Shown: positions 24,930 to 37,280 of the stretch, piece after piece
Layout: every line of letters begins with the position of its first letter
How positions within the stretch are numbered: position 1 is the stretch's first letter
The notes under the pieces: model-generated
Database searches by the model: none
What the model saw: only the letters and a program-made list of their open reading frames with translations
Told to the model about the DNA's origin: nothing
Source of the DNA: Edaphochlamys debaryana
Lineage: Eukaryota > Chlorophyta > Chlorophyceae > Chlamydomonadales
Length of the DNA stretch: 64,000 bases
Assembly (NCBI GenBank): GCA_016858145.1
Contig: JAEHOE010000020.1
Span: 372,001 to 436,000, forward strand
Direction of reading: 5' to 3'
Program-made: the position numbers and the translations under genes

Positions 24930-27600
24930 TCACCGTCGCGCCTTGCCCTGCCCAGCCTCGCGCTCCCTCCCCTGGTGGTGCGCCGCCCCCTTTCCCTGCT
25001 GCTCCCGCTCGCGCCGGCCGGGCCGCTCCTGCGCTTGCCCGTGCCCGCGCCCGTGCGACGCCTCGTCATCCTCGGCCACGTGCCCGTGGCTCGTCCCGTG
25101 CCCGTGCCCGTGCGACTCCCGCGCCGCCGCCTCCCGCTCCAGGATCAGCTGCGTCTCGGCCTTGCGCGCCGCGATCGCCGACTTGCTGGGCTTGCGGACC
25201 TTGCGGCTGGGCGCGCCGGGCGCGCGGTGTCCGCTGGCGTAGACCAGCCCGGCTACGAGGGCGCCCAGGATGGGGGCGGACCAGAAGACCAGGTAGTGCT
25301 CCAGGTCGTTCTGGCGCTTGTGGTGCATGTGCCAGGCGAAGGAGACGAAGGGGTTGAGGGAGGGGCCCGTGAAGTAGTAGCCCACCCAGCTCTGTGGACA
25401 GGGGCGGGGAGGCGGGTGGGAGGAAGGGGCTCAGAGAGGGGCACGTAGCGTGTGGCCCGCCAAGCCCTCAAGGCGCTGAGGGAGGACGGTGTCCAGGGTG
25501 CCCGAGTCCAGGGCGTCAGAGAGGGCGGTCACCGGTCACTGGCCCTGCCCCTCGGTCTGTGTTCTTCTCAACGCACCCCGCCCCCGCCCTGGCAGCTACG
25601 AGCAGCCCGCTGTCCCAACCACACGCGGCGCCTGTGGTTGCCCCTGGGTCCAGCGGCCCCGGGCGTCCACCCCGCCTTGTTCCTCGCGCCCCCGCGCCCC
25701 CAAGCACCAGCACGACGGTCGACAGCATGGGCGTCCACAGCGTCATGAGCCGGCTGTCGGCCTCTGGGGGCACACATGGGGGGGCGTGGGTGTCAGTGAG
25801 GCGCCGGCCCAAGCCGTGCACAGCAGCTGCCCAGGCCCAGGCCCAGGCCCAGGGCGCCTGGGGCCCAGCTCTGGGAGGGGCCCCGGCCCTGCCCCCGCCC
25901 CTTGCCACCGCAGCAACAGCACTTGCTTGCCGCGTGTCCTCGCACCTTGCGATATGAGGAAGACGTAGTTGAGCACGAAGGACATGGTGCCCTCGCACGC
26001 GAAGCCCAGCTCGAAGGCCACGCCCTCCTTGATGCCCCCAGACAGCATGTGGAACTTGCTGCGGGGCGGGGGGGGGCGGGGTGGAGGTGTTTGAAGCTGG
26101 GGGGAGCGGGGGGCGGGGGACTCGGAAACTGAAGGGGATCGCGTCGCCTACGCCAAGGAAGGGGAGGGGGGCCGCAGCGGAGCGGGAGGCGAGGGGCGAA
26201 GTGGTACGGGGGAGGCGGACGCGGGGGAGGGCCAGGCGCTCAGGCCGGAGGCGAGTCAGGCGAGTCCCGGCAGGCACATGGCCAGGCCATGAGTGCGCGC
26301 TGCTGTTGCCATTGCCTCGTTAAGCCGCACCGTAGGACCGTGACGGTCGGGCCGTCATTTAGAGCCCCTACCTCCTCCGCCCCGTGGGCCCCATGCCCTA
26401 CGGCCGTTGTCTGCGCTGCCCGCATCAGCACCACTCCCGCTCACAGCCCACGCGACCACCCCTGCAGCAGCCCTCCCGCCCACCAACCACGTGCCCTTGA
26501 CTCGCATTGGCGAGACCAATTTCTGCAAACGCCTCCCGCCCGCCCTCCCGCAACCCCCGCCGCCAACCACCCAGCCGCTCTCCTTGCCCCCTGTCACTCA
26601 AGACGCCAGCTTCCCCCGCTCTTCCCTCCGTGCCCCAGCCCTGCCCCAGCCCCAGCCCCACCCCAGCCCCGCCCCACCCCTGCCACCACCCACCCGTGCA
26701 GGAACTCGGGGAGGTATCGCTTTGCCGCCACCGTGCCCGCCAGGGCCCCCGCCATCTGCCCCAGCATGCGGATCACGTGCCCCAGGGCCGTGCCGCGGCC
26801 GCTGGAGATCATGGCGATGGAGTTGATAGGGTTGAAGAGCGCACCGCCCAGAGCACCGCACAGGGGCCTGGTATTGGGGTGGGGAGGGTGGCATGAGGCG
26901 GGCGATGTGGGTCGGGGCGAGGGAGGGAGAGGGCGCGAGGTACGCGCAGCGGGGAGTGGCAGGGGGGTTGGGTGGGTGGTGCGGGGGCGGATGCCGCATG
27001 CCACGGCCACGTGAAAGCACGGCAGAAACTGGTGCTGACTCACCCGAAGATCGTGAGGGCAGAGACGAGGACAAAGATGCCCAGCACCAGCTCGTCAATG
27101 CCCGTCTGGTCCGCTAGGAACTCGGCCGCCTGCGCAAGGACAGCAAAGCCCCGTCGAACCCTGCCCTAGCACTACAATACCGGCAGGCCATAGCCTCAGG
27201 CTAGGGCCGCGTAGGGTGCCTGGGAGATGGTCCTAGCGGCCGCCTCGGCAGTCCCCGGCCTGGGGCCCTCTGCGGGGCTGCCATCCGAGCGCCGACCGCC
27301 GAGGTGCGGGACACGTCCGGTTTCCGCACCCCCGCGCAACAGCTCGATACCCCCCGCGACCGCACGGGCGAGCCACATGGGCCCTGGATCATCCAGCTGT
27401 TGCAGCTTACGCCGCAGGTAACCATATCGGTTGCTCAGCACGCCATTCCAGCGCGCGCAATTCCGGTCGCGTCTCCTCGCTCCTACCTCGCCGAAGACGC
27501 TTGATGCCATCGTCCATAGCAGGGTTGCTGTGAAGTCCCCGAAGGCGTGATAGGCTAGAGAATACTCAACTTTGGGCGGAGCCTGTGGGGGACCCCCCAT
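24930..27600 (-). CDS. Aquaporin-like major intrinsic protein (MIP), 6 exons, 334 aa
   Basis: Membrane channel of the MIP family, for water or a small neutral solute. Exons: 27487-27600, 27044-27129, 26694-26867, 25946-26058, 25708-25763, 24930-25391. The frame is consistent throughout, with exon 5's donor the least sure. The first half-helix box is FNPINS (NPI, about 79-81) and the second is GPSLNPF (NPF, about 194-196), where classical aquaporins have NPA twice; substituted boxes recall the SIP and algal MIP groups. Hydrophobic helices flank both boxes. The tail after about residue 225 is basic, then rich in His-Gly pairs and Arg/Glu, which is unusual for a MIP and might bind metal. The start ATG at 27600 faces the SAP/RRM gene across 384 bp, a possible shared promoter. 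Substrate cannot be assigned from sequence. Confidence 0.82.
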
Positions 27601-27984
27601 GGTTCAACAGTCTGCAGCTACGCAGCTAGGCAAGGCAGCTGAATACGGGGGCACACGCCGGTCCGCCCTAGCACGGGTTGGAAGGGTGGTCAACCAGACC
27701 GAATGCTGGCGGCACTCAGCTTATTCTAGTCAAGCCAGCAATGCCAGTATGCATGGCACTGCAGCCGCGCAAAGTGCTTGCCGAAGGGCGGTGCACACGC
27801 TGCATCCCGGGCACGCTTTCAGGTTGCATGAGGTCCGACCAGGTGGGTTTTGCCCTGCAGCGACTCACACGCTCTGTTCACTTTTCAGGGGCCTCAGCAA
27901 CCTGCCCCGGGGTGCACTCAGCACCTTTATCGCTTTCCACACGCTCAGGAGCCGTGCGAGCTCTTCTAGCCAGTCGCTGCAAAC
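27601..27984. promoter_or_regulatory. Divergent promoter region between MIP and SAP/RRM genes
   Basis: The two start codons at 27600 (minus) and 27985 (plus) are separated by 384 bp, so 5' UTRs and any promoters must be packed here, apart from possible upstream exons. No TATA box recognised. Confidence 0.45.
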
Positions 27985-30900
27985 ATGGACTCCCCAAAGC
28001 CCCTAGAGAAATGGACCGTAGCAGAGCTCAAGGTTGAGCTCAAGGCGCGTGGACTCTCAGACAAGGTGCGACGGGACGCGCTGCGCGGCGGCCATTCCCG
28101 TCCAGGGCCTTGACCAGCAGCGAACTGCGACCTGCAGGGTGTCAAGGCAGACCTGATTGCTCGCTTGCAAGAGGCTATGGCGAATGGTGGGTCTCAAGCT
28201 GAGGATCAGCCAAAGGAGGAGGCGGCCCCGGCCGAAGAGGCCGCAGCTGCCGACGCTTCCGCACCAGCAGAGGACGCCGCTGTGAAAGAGGAGCCAGCTT
28301 CTGAGGCCCAGGCGAGTGGGGACCGGGTCGGAGCTGCAATCGATCAACATCGGTCGCACGCACTTCCAGCTCGTTGACAAGTCGTTCGCGCGTGCCCTGG
28401 CGACGCGCTCTGACGTGCAGGCATCTGCCGATGCGGAGATGGCGCCGGCTAGCGAGGCGGCCGTGAAGGAGGAGAAGCCGGCGGAGGCCGACGCCGCGGC
28501 TCCCGCGGCCGATGCCGAGATGGCCGACGCCAAGTCGGAGGTCAAGCAGGAGGGCGGGGCCGAGGAGCCGAAGGCTGAGGGCGATGAGCCTAAGGCCGAG
28601 GACGGCTCTGACAAGCCCGACACCCAGCAGGGTGGGGACCAGGCAACCCGGCCTCACGGCGCTTACGTGCAGCAGTCGGACGACCCGGAGCCCGATGAGC
28701 TGGATAAGGACTATGGCCCTGAGGAGTGGGAGGTCATGGACGTACCCGATGACATCAAGCCCCTGCCCCTGCTGCGGGTGAGGCCCAGCCGAGCGCGTGT
28801 ACCCGTACCCGGGTGTCCAGGGGCGGGAAGGGGTGCGGCGGGGCTCCTCCGTTGCGGCTGAGGCGGCCGTGCCGTGCGGCGCCCAGGCTCGGGCTTGGGC
28901 TCGGGGGCTGGGATACGCGCAAGCTCGCGTGCCGACTTGTTGGCCTTGCGCGAGCACCCTCGCTCGCCCTCCCCTGCCGCGCCGCACCCTGCCCCGCGTC
29001 CTCGTCCCATCCTCCAGCCCCTACCACCGTACCCTGCCCCCCATCCTCAAGCGCTCCCTCCCGCTTCCCCTCCCCACCCCCTGCTCACTGCCGCCAGGTG
29101 CGCAACATCAAGCAGGAGGCCAAGCCGGAGGACGTGAAGCAGGTCTTCGAGGACGCCGGCATCGCTGTGCACTCGGTCTTCTTTGACAACATCGAGCGCA
29201 ACAAGAACGTGGCGCTGCTTCGCCTGGCGCCCATGCCGCTGCCCTGGAAGCTGACGCCCGAGGACCTGGCCTCCAACCCGCTGGATGAGGCGATCAAGAG
29301 GTACTGCGAGGTGAAGGTCGAGGAGGCGAGGGAGGCGCGGGCCGCGGCGGAGGCGGCCAAGGCCGCCGAGGAGGCGGAGGCCAAGGCGGCGGAGGCGGAG
29401 GCCAAGGCGGCGGCGGGCGAGGGCGAGGAGGAGAAGAAGGAGGAGGGCGGCGAGGAGGCCAAGCCAGAGGGCGAGGGCGCGGAGGCCAAGCCAGAGGGTG
29501 AGGGCGCGGAGGCCAAGCCGGAGGCCGCGGAGGCTGAGAAGGCCCCCGAGCCCGCCGCCGCCGAGCCGGCGGCGGAGCCAGCGGCGGCGGAGGCCAAGCC
29601 AGAGGAGGCCAAGCCCGACGCTGCCGCTGACGGCGCCGACAAGCCCGCCAACGACGCTGCCGCTGCCCCCGCCGCCGCCGACGGCGCCGACAAGCCCTCG
29701 GCCGAGCGCTCCGAGCGCGGCGGCTCGCAGGGCCCCAAGAGCCCCGAGCCCGGCGCCGGCCGCCCCGGCTCCTTCCTGCACGTGGACGACGGCCGCTCCG
29801 ACGGCGACATTCTCAAGGCCGCCCGCTACGCCGCCATGCGCCTCAACGCCATGCAGTACCCCCTGACACTGCTGGGGGACCGGCTCATGATCGACGCGCC
29901 CACGCTGCAGTGCACGCTGTACCTGGGCAACGTGGGCACGGACGAGGACGCGGTCCTCAAGGAGGAGATGGAGAAGCTGGGCCGCGTGGCGAGGTGCTTC
30001 GTGATGCGCAGCGGGGACGGCACGTCCAAGGTGGGCTGTGGGGGTGCGGCGCGTGGGGGATGGGATGGGGCGGGTTGGGTGGGGAGCAAGGGCAGGGGCG
30101 GATGGGGTGGGGAGAGTGGTGGTGCGGTGCATATGAGGGGCGGCGCGCTGCGGGGAAGTGACGCTCTGGACCGACCAAGACTGGACTCGCGTGCTCGCCC
30201 CCCGACCTCGCGCTTCCTTCCCTCTGAGCTCTGACCCTCTCACAAAGCCACTCGCTGACGCCTCTCTCCTGCTCGCCCCCCCAGGGCTACGGCTTCGTGG
30301 AGTACGCCACCCCCGCTGAGGCGCTCAAGGCCAAGGAGGCGCTCGAGGCGCAGAGCCGCCAGCAGTACCAGGTGGGGGGGCGGAGGAGGGGGGGGGAGGC
30401 GGGGGCACTGGTGGGGACTGGGGCCGGCAGGGGTTTATTCGCGGGGGATGGGCCGACGCCTGGAGGGTGTCGTCGAACGTGGACTAGTGCGGACATGCGT
30501 CAGCTGGGGCTGATCTGGAGGGGAATGTTTGCACGTGCACGGCTGGGGCCCTGCACCGCAGCTGCGTGTCCTCGGCCCTCCGCTCACTCCCCAGCGTCCC
30601 CCCCCACGCCCAATTGCCCCCGGCCGCAGGAGATCATGGGCCCCAAGGGCGGCCCCCGCGCGCCTCGCGCCGCCCCCGCCAAGCCCGAGCCCAGCAAGGC
30701 CGACACGGACATGAAGGACACCGATGACGTCAAGCCGCCGGGCGTGACGGAGGGCGAGGCCGAGGCGGCCCCGGGCACGGGCGCTGACGAGCCCAAGCCC
30801 GAGGCCGAGGCCGCGGAGCCTAAGGCGGAGGAGGCCAAGGCCGAGGAGGCCAAGCCGGCGGGCGAGGGCGAGGAGGCCAAGGCGGAGGAGGGCGCGGGCA

Positions 30901-33570
30901 AGGAGGGCGAGGGCGAGGGCGCCAAGGCCAAGGAGGCCGAGGGCGAGGAGGCGAAGAAGGAGGAGGGCGGCGAGGGCGAGGGCAAGGAGGAGCGGCGCGA
31001 CGCCCAGGCGGCCGCTGCCGCCGCCTCCAAGGTCATGCGCGCCGAGTTCTCCCACACCAAGCGCGTGCCCGACCTCTTCTCGCGCAACCTCTACCTGGCC
31101 GGCCTGCCGATGGTGGGTGGCGGGGCCAGGCCAACGGACACGGAAGCGCTTGGGCGGCGGGGCCAGAAGCGGAAACGGGGAGGGGAATGGGCGGGTGTGG
31201 ATTTCCAGAGTCAGCGCGTGGGGAATCTCCTTACGGCCGGGCGCTGTGCCGCTGCACATGTCTCGCTGGGTCTTGAATGCAACCCGCTGCCCGCTGCCAC
31301 CATTCACCCGTCGCCCCGCAGGCCTTCTCCGACGAGCCCCACCTGCGCAAGGTGTTCCGCGAGTTTGGGCCCATCGTCATCGCCGCCATCACGCGCGGCC
31401 CCCAGGGCTACGTCAAGGGCTCGGCCTTCGTCGAGTTCCTGCGCTCCGACCACGCCACGGCGTGAGTGTCGTGCTGCGCGCCGTGCTGCGTGCTGTGCGC
31501 CGGGTTGCGTGCTGTGCTGGGCTGCGTGATGGGGTGGGGTGGGGTGGGGTGCGTTTTGTGAGCTAGCCTGGCCCCGCTTACCGTACCACCCTCCTTCCCT
31601 CGCACCATCTTTCTCCCTGCAGTGCCCGCCAGGCGCTAGACGGCAAGGACCTGCCGCAGCTGGGCAAGCTGGCCATCTCGTTCGTCAACCCCCAGAAGAA
31701 CTCCCGGGGCGACCGGAACCAGGGCCCCGGCGGCCGCGGCGGCCGTGGTGACCGTTACGGCCGCAGCATGTCGGGCGGCCCGCCCGGCATGATGGGCCCC
31801 GGCGGCGTCCGCGGCGGCCGCAACGCGCCGTACTACTCTAACCAGAGCCGCGGCGGCGGGTACGGCGGATCGCCGTACGGCGGCGGCGGCGGTGGCCGTG
31901 GGGGCGGTGGCTACGGCGGCGGTGGTTATGGCGGCGGCGGCCGCGGCGGCGGCGGCTATGGTGGCGGCATGGGCTACGGCGGTGGTGGTTACGGAGGGGG
32001 TTACGGAGGTGGCGGCTACGGCGGCGGCGGGGGTTACGGTGGCGGCGGCTATGGCGGGGGCTACGGCGGCGGCATGATGGGCGGCCGCGGCGGCTACGGG
32101 CAGGGCGGGTATGGCGGCGGCTACGGCGGCGGCATGATGGGCGGCCGCGGCGGCTACGGGCAGGGCGGGTACGGCGGCTACGGACAGGGCGGATACGGGC
32201 AGCAGGGGTACGGCCAGCAGGCTGGCGGCGCCCAGGCTGGGTACGGCGCCGCCGCTGCGGGCGGCGCCGGGGCTACGGGATACGGCGCTCAGGGCTACGG
32301 CCAGCAAGCCGCCGGTGGTGCCACCGCCGCCGCCGGCTTCGGCGCTCAGGGCGGCGCCGGGTACGGCGCACAGGGCCAGTACGGCGCGCAGGGCGGCGCT
32401 GGCGGGTACGGCAGCCAGGGTTACGGCACTGGGCAGGCCGCCGCCGGCGGGTACGGTCAGCAGGCGGCTGGCGGGTACGGCAGCCAGCAGGGCACGGGCT
32501 ACGGCGCTCAGCAACAGGCGACCGGGTTCGGGGCCCAGCAGGCGGCTGCGACCAGCTACCCCACCTCCTACTCGGCACCCGCACAGGTGGGTGGGTGCTG
32601 GCCTCAGGCCTATCCTGACGTTGAAGGCTTCCTCAACGCGTGCACTGCTCCTGCGGTCTGCTGAATTTTGCGGCTCTGGGTTGTGCCTTGCTGACGCGCC
32701 TGCTTCCCGCTGCATCTGCTCTTCTATGCCCTCCGCTTGCTACCGCCGCTACCAACCATACCAACCCCCTGCTCCCGTCACCTTACACCGCCCCCGCTCG
32801 CACTCTCGCGCCCACAGACCTACGGCGCCTCCGGGGGCTACGGGCAGCAGGCCGCCACGGCGCAGGGCACCGGCTTCGGCGCCCAAGGCGGTGCCACGAC
32901 GGCCACCGGCTTTGGCACCCAGCAGGCCACGACCGGCTACGGCGCGCAACAGACCGCTGCCACGGGCTACGGCCAGGCGTCGTACTCTGCACCCGCGCAG
33001 ACGTACGGCGCCGGCGGCGCGGCGGCTGGCGGCGCTGTGGCGGGCGGGTACGGGCAGGGCGCTCAGGCGGCGGCGGCCGGCGGCTACGGGCAGCAGCAGG
33101 CGGCGACGCAGCAGGCGGGCGGGTACGGCGCCCAGCAGGGGTACGGCACCGCGGCTACTGCCGGCTACGGAGCTACCGGGTACGGCCAGCAACAACAGCA
33201 GGTGAGCAGTAGCTGGCATGCGGCCTTGCAAATTGCAACTGAGCATTAATAATGCTTTGCTCCTGCCGCTTGCGTGTGCCCGCGGTGATGCTGACGTGGC
33301 CTGTGTTTCTGTCCGTGTCTGCCGCAGGGCTACGGCGCCACGGGTCAGCAAGCTGGCGGCTACGGCGCCGCCGCCGGGTACGGCCAGCAACAGGCGGGGC
33401 AGCAGCAGGGGTACGGCGGGTACGGCCAGCAGGCGGCGGGCGGCTACGGCGCGGCGGGCGGCTACGGGCAGGGCATGGTGGGGCAGAAGCGCGAGGGGGA
33501 CGCCAGCGGGATGGGAGGCTACGGAGCCGGTTACGGGGCCGCTGACTTCAACAAGCGCCCGCGCTACTAG
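27985..33570 (+). CDS. SAP, RRM, RGG and prion-like RNA-binding protein (hnRNP type), 10 exons, 1281 aa
   Basis: Nuclear nucleic-acid-binding protein, predicted to bind chromatin or DNA through SAP and RNA through its RRMs. Exons: 27985-28065, 28138-28311, 28421-28777, 29098-30030, 30285-30371, 30630-31112, 31322-31461, 31623-32586, 32818-33201, 33328-33570. SAP domain (about 7-43) spans exons 1-2 (LEKWTVAELKVELKARGL). A long Glu/Ala/Lys-rich acidic stretch follows, then possibly a degenerate RRM-like segment (about 205-250). One RRM has RNP2 LYLGNV and RNP1 KGYGFVEY (about 476-540); another has LYLAGL and KGSAFVEF (about 696-775). Then an RGG/GGYGG stretch and about 350 residues of YGQQ/GYGAQ low complexity like FUS/EWS-family prion-like domains. 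Intron 2 appears to use a GC donor (CAG/GCGAGT at 28312). Acidic Ala/Glu/Lys tracts also sit between the RRMs. Very likely a condensate-forming hnRNP. Confidence 0.88.
32086..32174 (+). repeat. Internal coding tandem repeat in the GGY region
   Basis: A segment of about 54-60 bp encoding GGMMGGRGGYGQGGYGG is repeated head to tail within exon 8 with almost no third-position change, which indicates a recent in-frame duplication. Confidence 0.7.
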
Positions 33571-36500
33571 GCGGAGACGTCCCGAAACGGGACGTCCGAA
33601 AACCGCCCCTGCCCTGCCAAGCCGCCGTCCTAGAGTTGGTCGCGGCACCACGCGGCCACGCGCGACGGCGGCGCCCGAAAGGCGGTGTGTGCTACGCGTG
33701 TGGAGCGTTTAGGAGGTCGTGGCTTTGCCGTGCGAGGCAGCCGGCCGCCCTGCCCCTGGTGCTCCGATAGCGGTGCGAGCTGCGATGCTAGGGTGCTGAT
33801 GAGTGCACCCGCTCCCTGCGCTGTCCTAGCTTGATCTGCGGGCGGGCGGGCGAGGATGTGGCAAGTTAGACGGGATTACGGCAAGTGGGCCGGTTTTGAC
33901 GGGACCCGGGCTGAGGAGCGGGAATTCGCTTGCTGGGCGACCTTTGCGAGACGTGAGGGCTGGTGTTGCCTTTGCTGATAGGCTGGTTTAACGGGGCCAG
34001 AAGCGGTGTGAGTAGTTGCCGGGACACGATGGCCTGAGCGGGAATGGACATGAGTTGCAGCACGCAATGGAAGGGATGGGGAAAAGGGTCCGTGGATGTT
34101 TGACGATGGGCCATGCAAATTTACGAGGGCAAACCGTCAGTCCAGGGTCCGGGCTGGGTGGGAGGGATGGAGCACCGAGCCACGCACTGCACGCATCAGA
34201 AAACCCCAAAGGACCCATCTTGGCACGAACACAAAACCCCCAAAACGACACCGCGCATTCCATACCATGCTGTTATGCTATCTCTCGATAATCCTAATAA
34301 CCTTACGACCTTGTCCTGCCCCCCTGCCGTCACGCTAACATCCCCCGCTCCCGCTAACCACGCCCGTCCGACAAGGGCGGGCTCGGGCGCCGGCCGGACG
34401 CAGCCTCCAGGCGCACAGCCCACCCCGCGGGTGGCTTCGGGACCCGCAGCGATCACCAGTAAGGCAGAGGGCACGGGGGCGGGGGCTCACGGGACAGAGG
34501 GCGGCATTGGGCGCAGGTCGACGAAGACAGGGTTTGGGCACCTCATGGGATGATGGACGCGTGGGGACGCGGACAGCCCTGGGGTGGACGGCGACTCTCG
34601 CCAGCACACGGGGCCGCAGCAATTGCATGGGGTCACAGGGCCCGGGGTTGTGTGGGTCTGGGACATTCGCCAACGCAATGGAGGGCTCTGGCTCTGTCAG
34701 CCCTGGCGGAGGGCAATTACGCCAAGTCCTTCGTGTCTCCGCTGCGCTCTGTAGCGCCACGGCACCCTCAGCCGCTGACAGCCCCTCTCCGCAGGACCGT
34801 CATCGCTGCGCCCCTGGGTGATGCCGCGGCTCTGTCGGCGGCCTCGCCGGTCACCGGTAGGGGTGAGGCGGGTGCTGAGAGGCTGCTGACGTCATGGCTG
34901 GTCGTGCTTGCCCCGGGGCAGGGCGGGGCGGGGGGGGAGCACACACCTGCCAGGGGAGGCACTGCACGCGGAACGGGGATGGGAGTGTGCATCCTCAGGT
35001 TGGGCCCTTCTGGGATAACTATACACACTGGAGGATCCGGTTGACCCGCATTGCACGGGGGGCAAGCTTTGCAAGGCAGGCGAGAAGCATCCACGCTGCA
35101 CGGGCGGGAGGCAGGAAGGGGGCTTCGCAAGACGTCGGGCGAGAAGATCAAGCATGCACGCTGCATGCCGGTTCAGTGCGCCTGGGGCCTCGCGGGAACG
35201 ATACTGATAATGGGACTTCTCTTCAAGCACAAAGCCGGGGGCACGGACTCGCCGGGGCTTTCAGGTTTCGGGTCGACGCGAATTGCCTGCCGAGTGGGAG
35301 ATGGCGATGGATAAAGGCCCGGAGGTTCCGCCTGCCTCATTTGCCTCGAGCCCCAACCGGTGCAGGCCTGATGACAACACCCGAGTGGTCACATGAGCAC
35401 CCCTCCGGCGGTGGGCAGTGGTTCTGGGGATGGTGTCATGCACGGGCATGCCGTTGGGAAGGGCGGGGCTTATGGGGGGGTCTAAGGCGAGGCACGCGCA
35501 AACTCCATGGGCGGGTGGTGGGAGCACCGCTCAGTGCACAGCTTCCATGGCCAGGCAATGCGCAGCTCTCAAAGTCTAATAGATATCAGCAGCAGCACGT
35601 GTCACTGCGGGCGGCTGGGAGGCCTCCCTTCAGATGCTAACGGCTAGGTTTCGTGGTTGAGGGGAGGGATTCATTGCTCGTGGGGCTGGGCCGGGTTGCT
35701 CGGGTGGGTTTGATGAGTGTGCCCCCCTGCACTTCACCGCGACATGCGGGAAGCAACTTTGCCAGGGCACAGGGGGCCAGGACGTGCACCGAGCAGCCAC
35801 ACGGGCCTGCGTTAAGATACTGTTACTACGAGGCAGGCCGGCAGCGGACGGACTGACAGTACACCCATGGACACGTGGGCGACTCAGTGCCCCGAAGCCC
35901 CATCCGCAGGCGGACGCTCTACATACTGCCTGGACAGGCCCCGTGTGTGCACCCGTCAACCATGTTGCTCCATGTGTAATGCGCATACATACAGGCTCCG
36001 TGCAGTTCTCGGCTCGTGGCACAAGCCTTGGCTCCGCAAGCCATATGAGGGTTTGCCCTTGCGCGCCCCCAGCCCCCAACCGTGCACATCGTGCGGTACC
36101 GTGCCCACGACACACCTTCGCCTGCGCATGGGACCCAGCGGTAGCTGGAGCTGGTGAGGCTTCACTGCTTGCCTCAGGGCGCCGCAGCACGATCACAGGT
36201 TGGAGGCACCCGCAGCAGGTGCGCTCCCGGGCCTCTCCCGCCAGGACAGGTGGCCATCCCCTTCTCCCCTCGTAGCCGTTCACATGTGCACCAGCCTGCT
36301 CTTAGTCGGCACACGACGCACCCGCATGAAGACGCACAGGTAGTTGCCTTGCCGCTCTTGCTGTGTGCTGCCTTGTCAGCCTGCCGTGTGTTTGAGCGCA
36401 GGGCAAGCTTGTGTGCCTTTGGCTGAGGGAGACCGAGTGGCCCGGTCCACCTGAATCCTGTCTGCTGAGTTCTGGTAAGGAGTCCTTACTCCATTGCGGG

Positions 36501-37280
36501 GCATTTGGCGGGCTCACAAGTCACAGTCGATGCCCAATACCATAAGTGCCACACAGCAGTCGTCTTCCTGTCTGCCGTCTGCAGGTTAGCCATGCGCCCA
36601 AAACGCCGCGCACGAGCCTTCTCAGCCCATGCAACCCGTCAAACGGACGGCGGCACACAGGCTCCACTCTGCGGTCCAGACGTGTTCTGAGTCCCCCGCA
36701 TTCAACCCCTCGCATAGCCCCGTCACATCCCCATCCCGGCCCCACTCAACCCTGTGGATAGTGGCCGCCAATCGTCCGCAATCACCACCGTAGCTTCTGC
36801 CTCCAAGCTCTCCGAACCCAGCAGAAAGCCTCCTCCTCGCCAAGCCGCCAGCCACGTCCATCGGATCCTGGCAGTGCCAGATTCAGATCCAGATCCGCGC
36901 CAGTTCCAGCAAACGAGCCGGCCCGCACACCGCTGCCCATGCAGCACCAGCCGTACAGGTGCCGTACAGGCGCCAGCGGCTCCTAGCGCCGCCGTACGCT
37001 TCACATGTCGTAGCTGCTGCGCGCGGCGGAGCGGGACAGAAGCCCCTGCTCCGTTAGCCCCCGAACCACACTTTCCTCTGCCGAAGGTCTCGCCCGCACG
37101 ACAGGTTGGCCTGTCCCTGTCAAGTCGACTCGCACCAAAAGAAGCGCTCTCCCCGCGTGCGCGCTCGACCTCCTCCAGGCTCCTCGCAACCGCGGCGACG
37201 ACCGGCCGCGGCGCTTCGTCTTCCTGGAGGGGCCGCTGTACTGCACTGCACTGTACTGCATGACTAAGCCGGCCGCTCGC
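33571..37280. other. Long convergent intergenic region
   Basis: 3.7 kb between the 3' ends of the SAP/RRM gene (plus) and the BADC gene (minus). It should contain both 3' UTRs. I see no gene, transposon ends or RNA gene in it. Six-frame open stretches are short, lack splice support and have no family motif. No TGTAA was found near either stop. Confidence 0.5.

Noticed and set aside
34335..36283. Open frames of 140-250 residues on both strands
   Set aside because: High-GC DNA opens frames by chance. None shows domain motifs, and several overlap on opposite strands.
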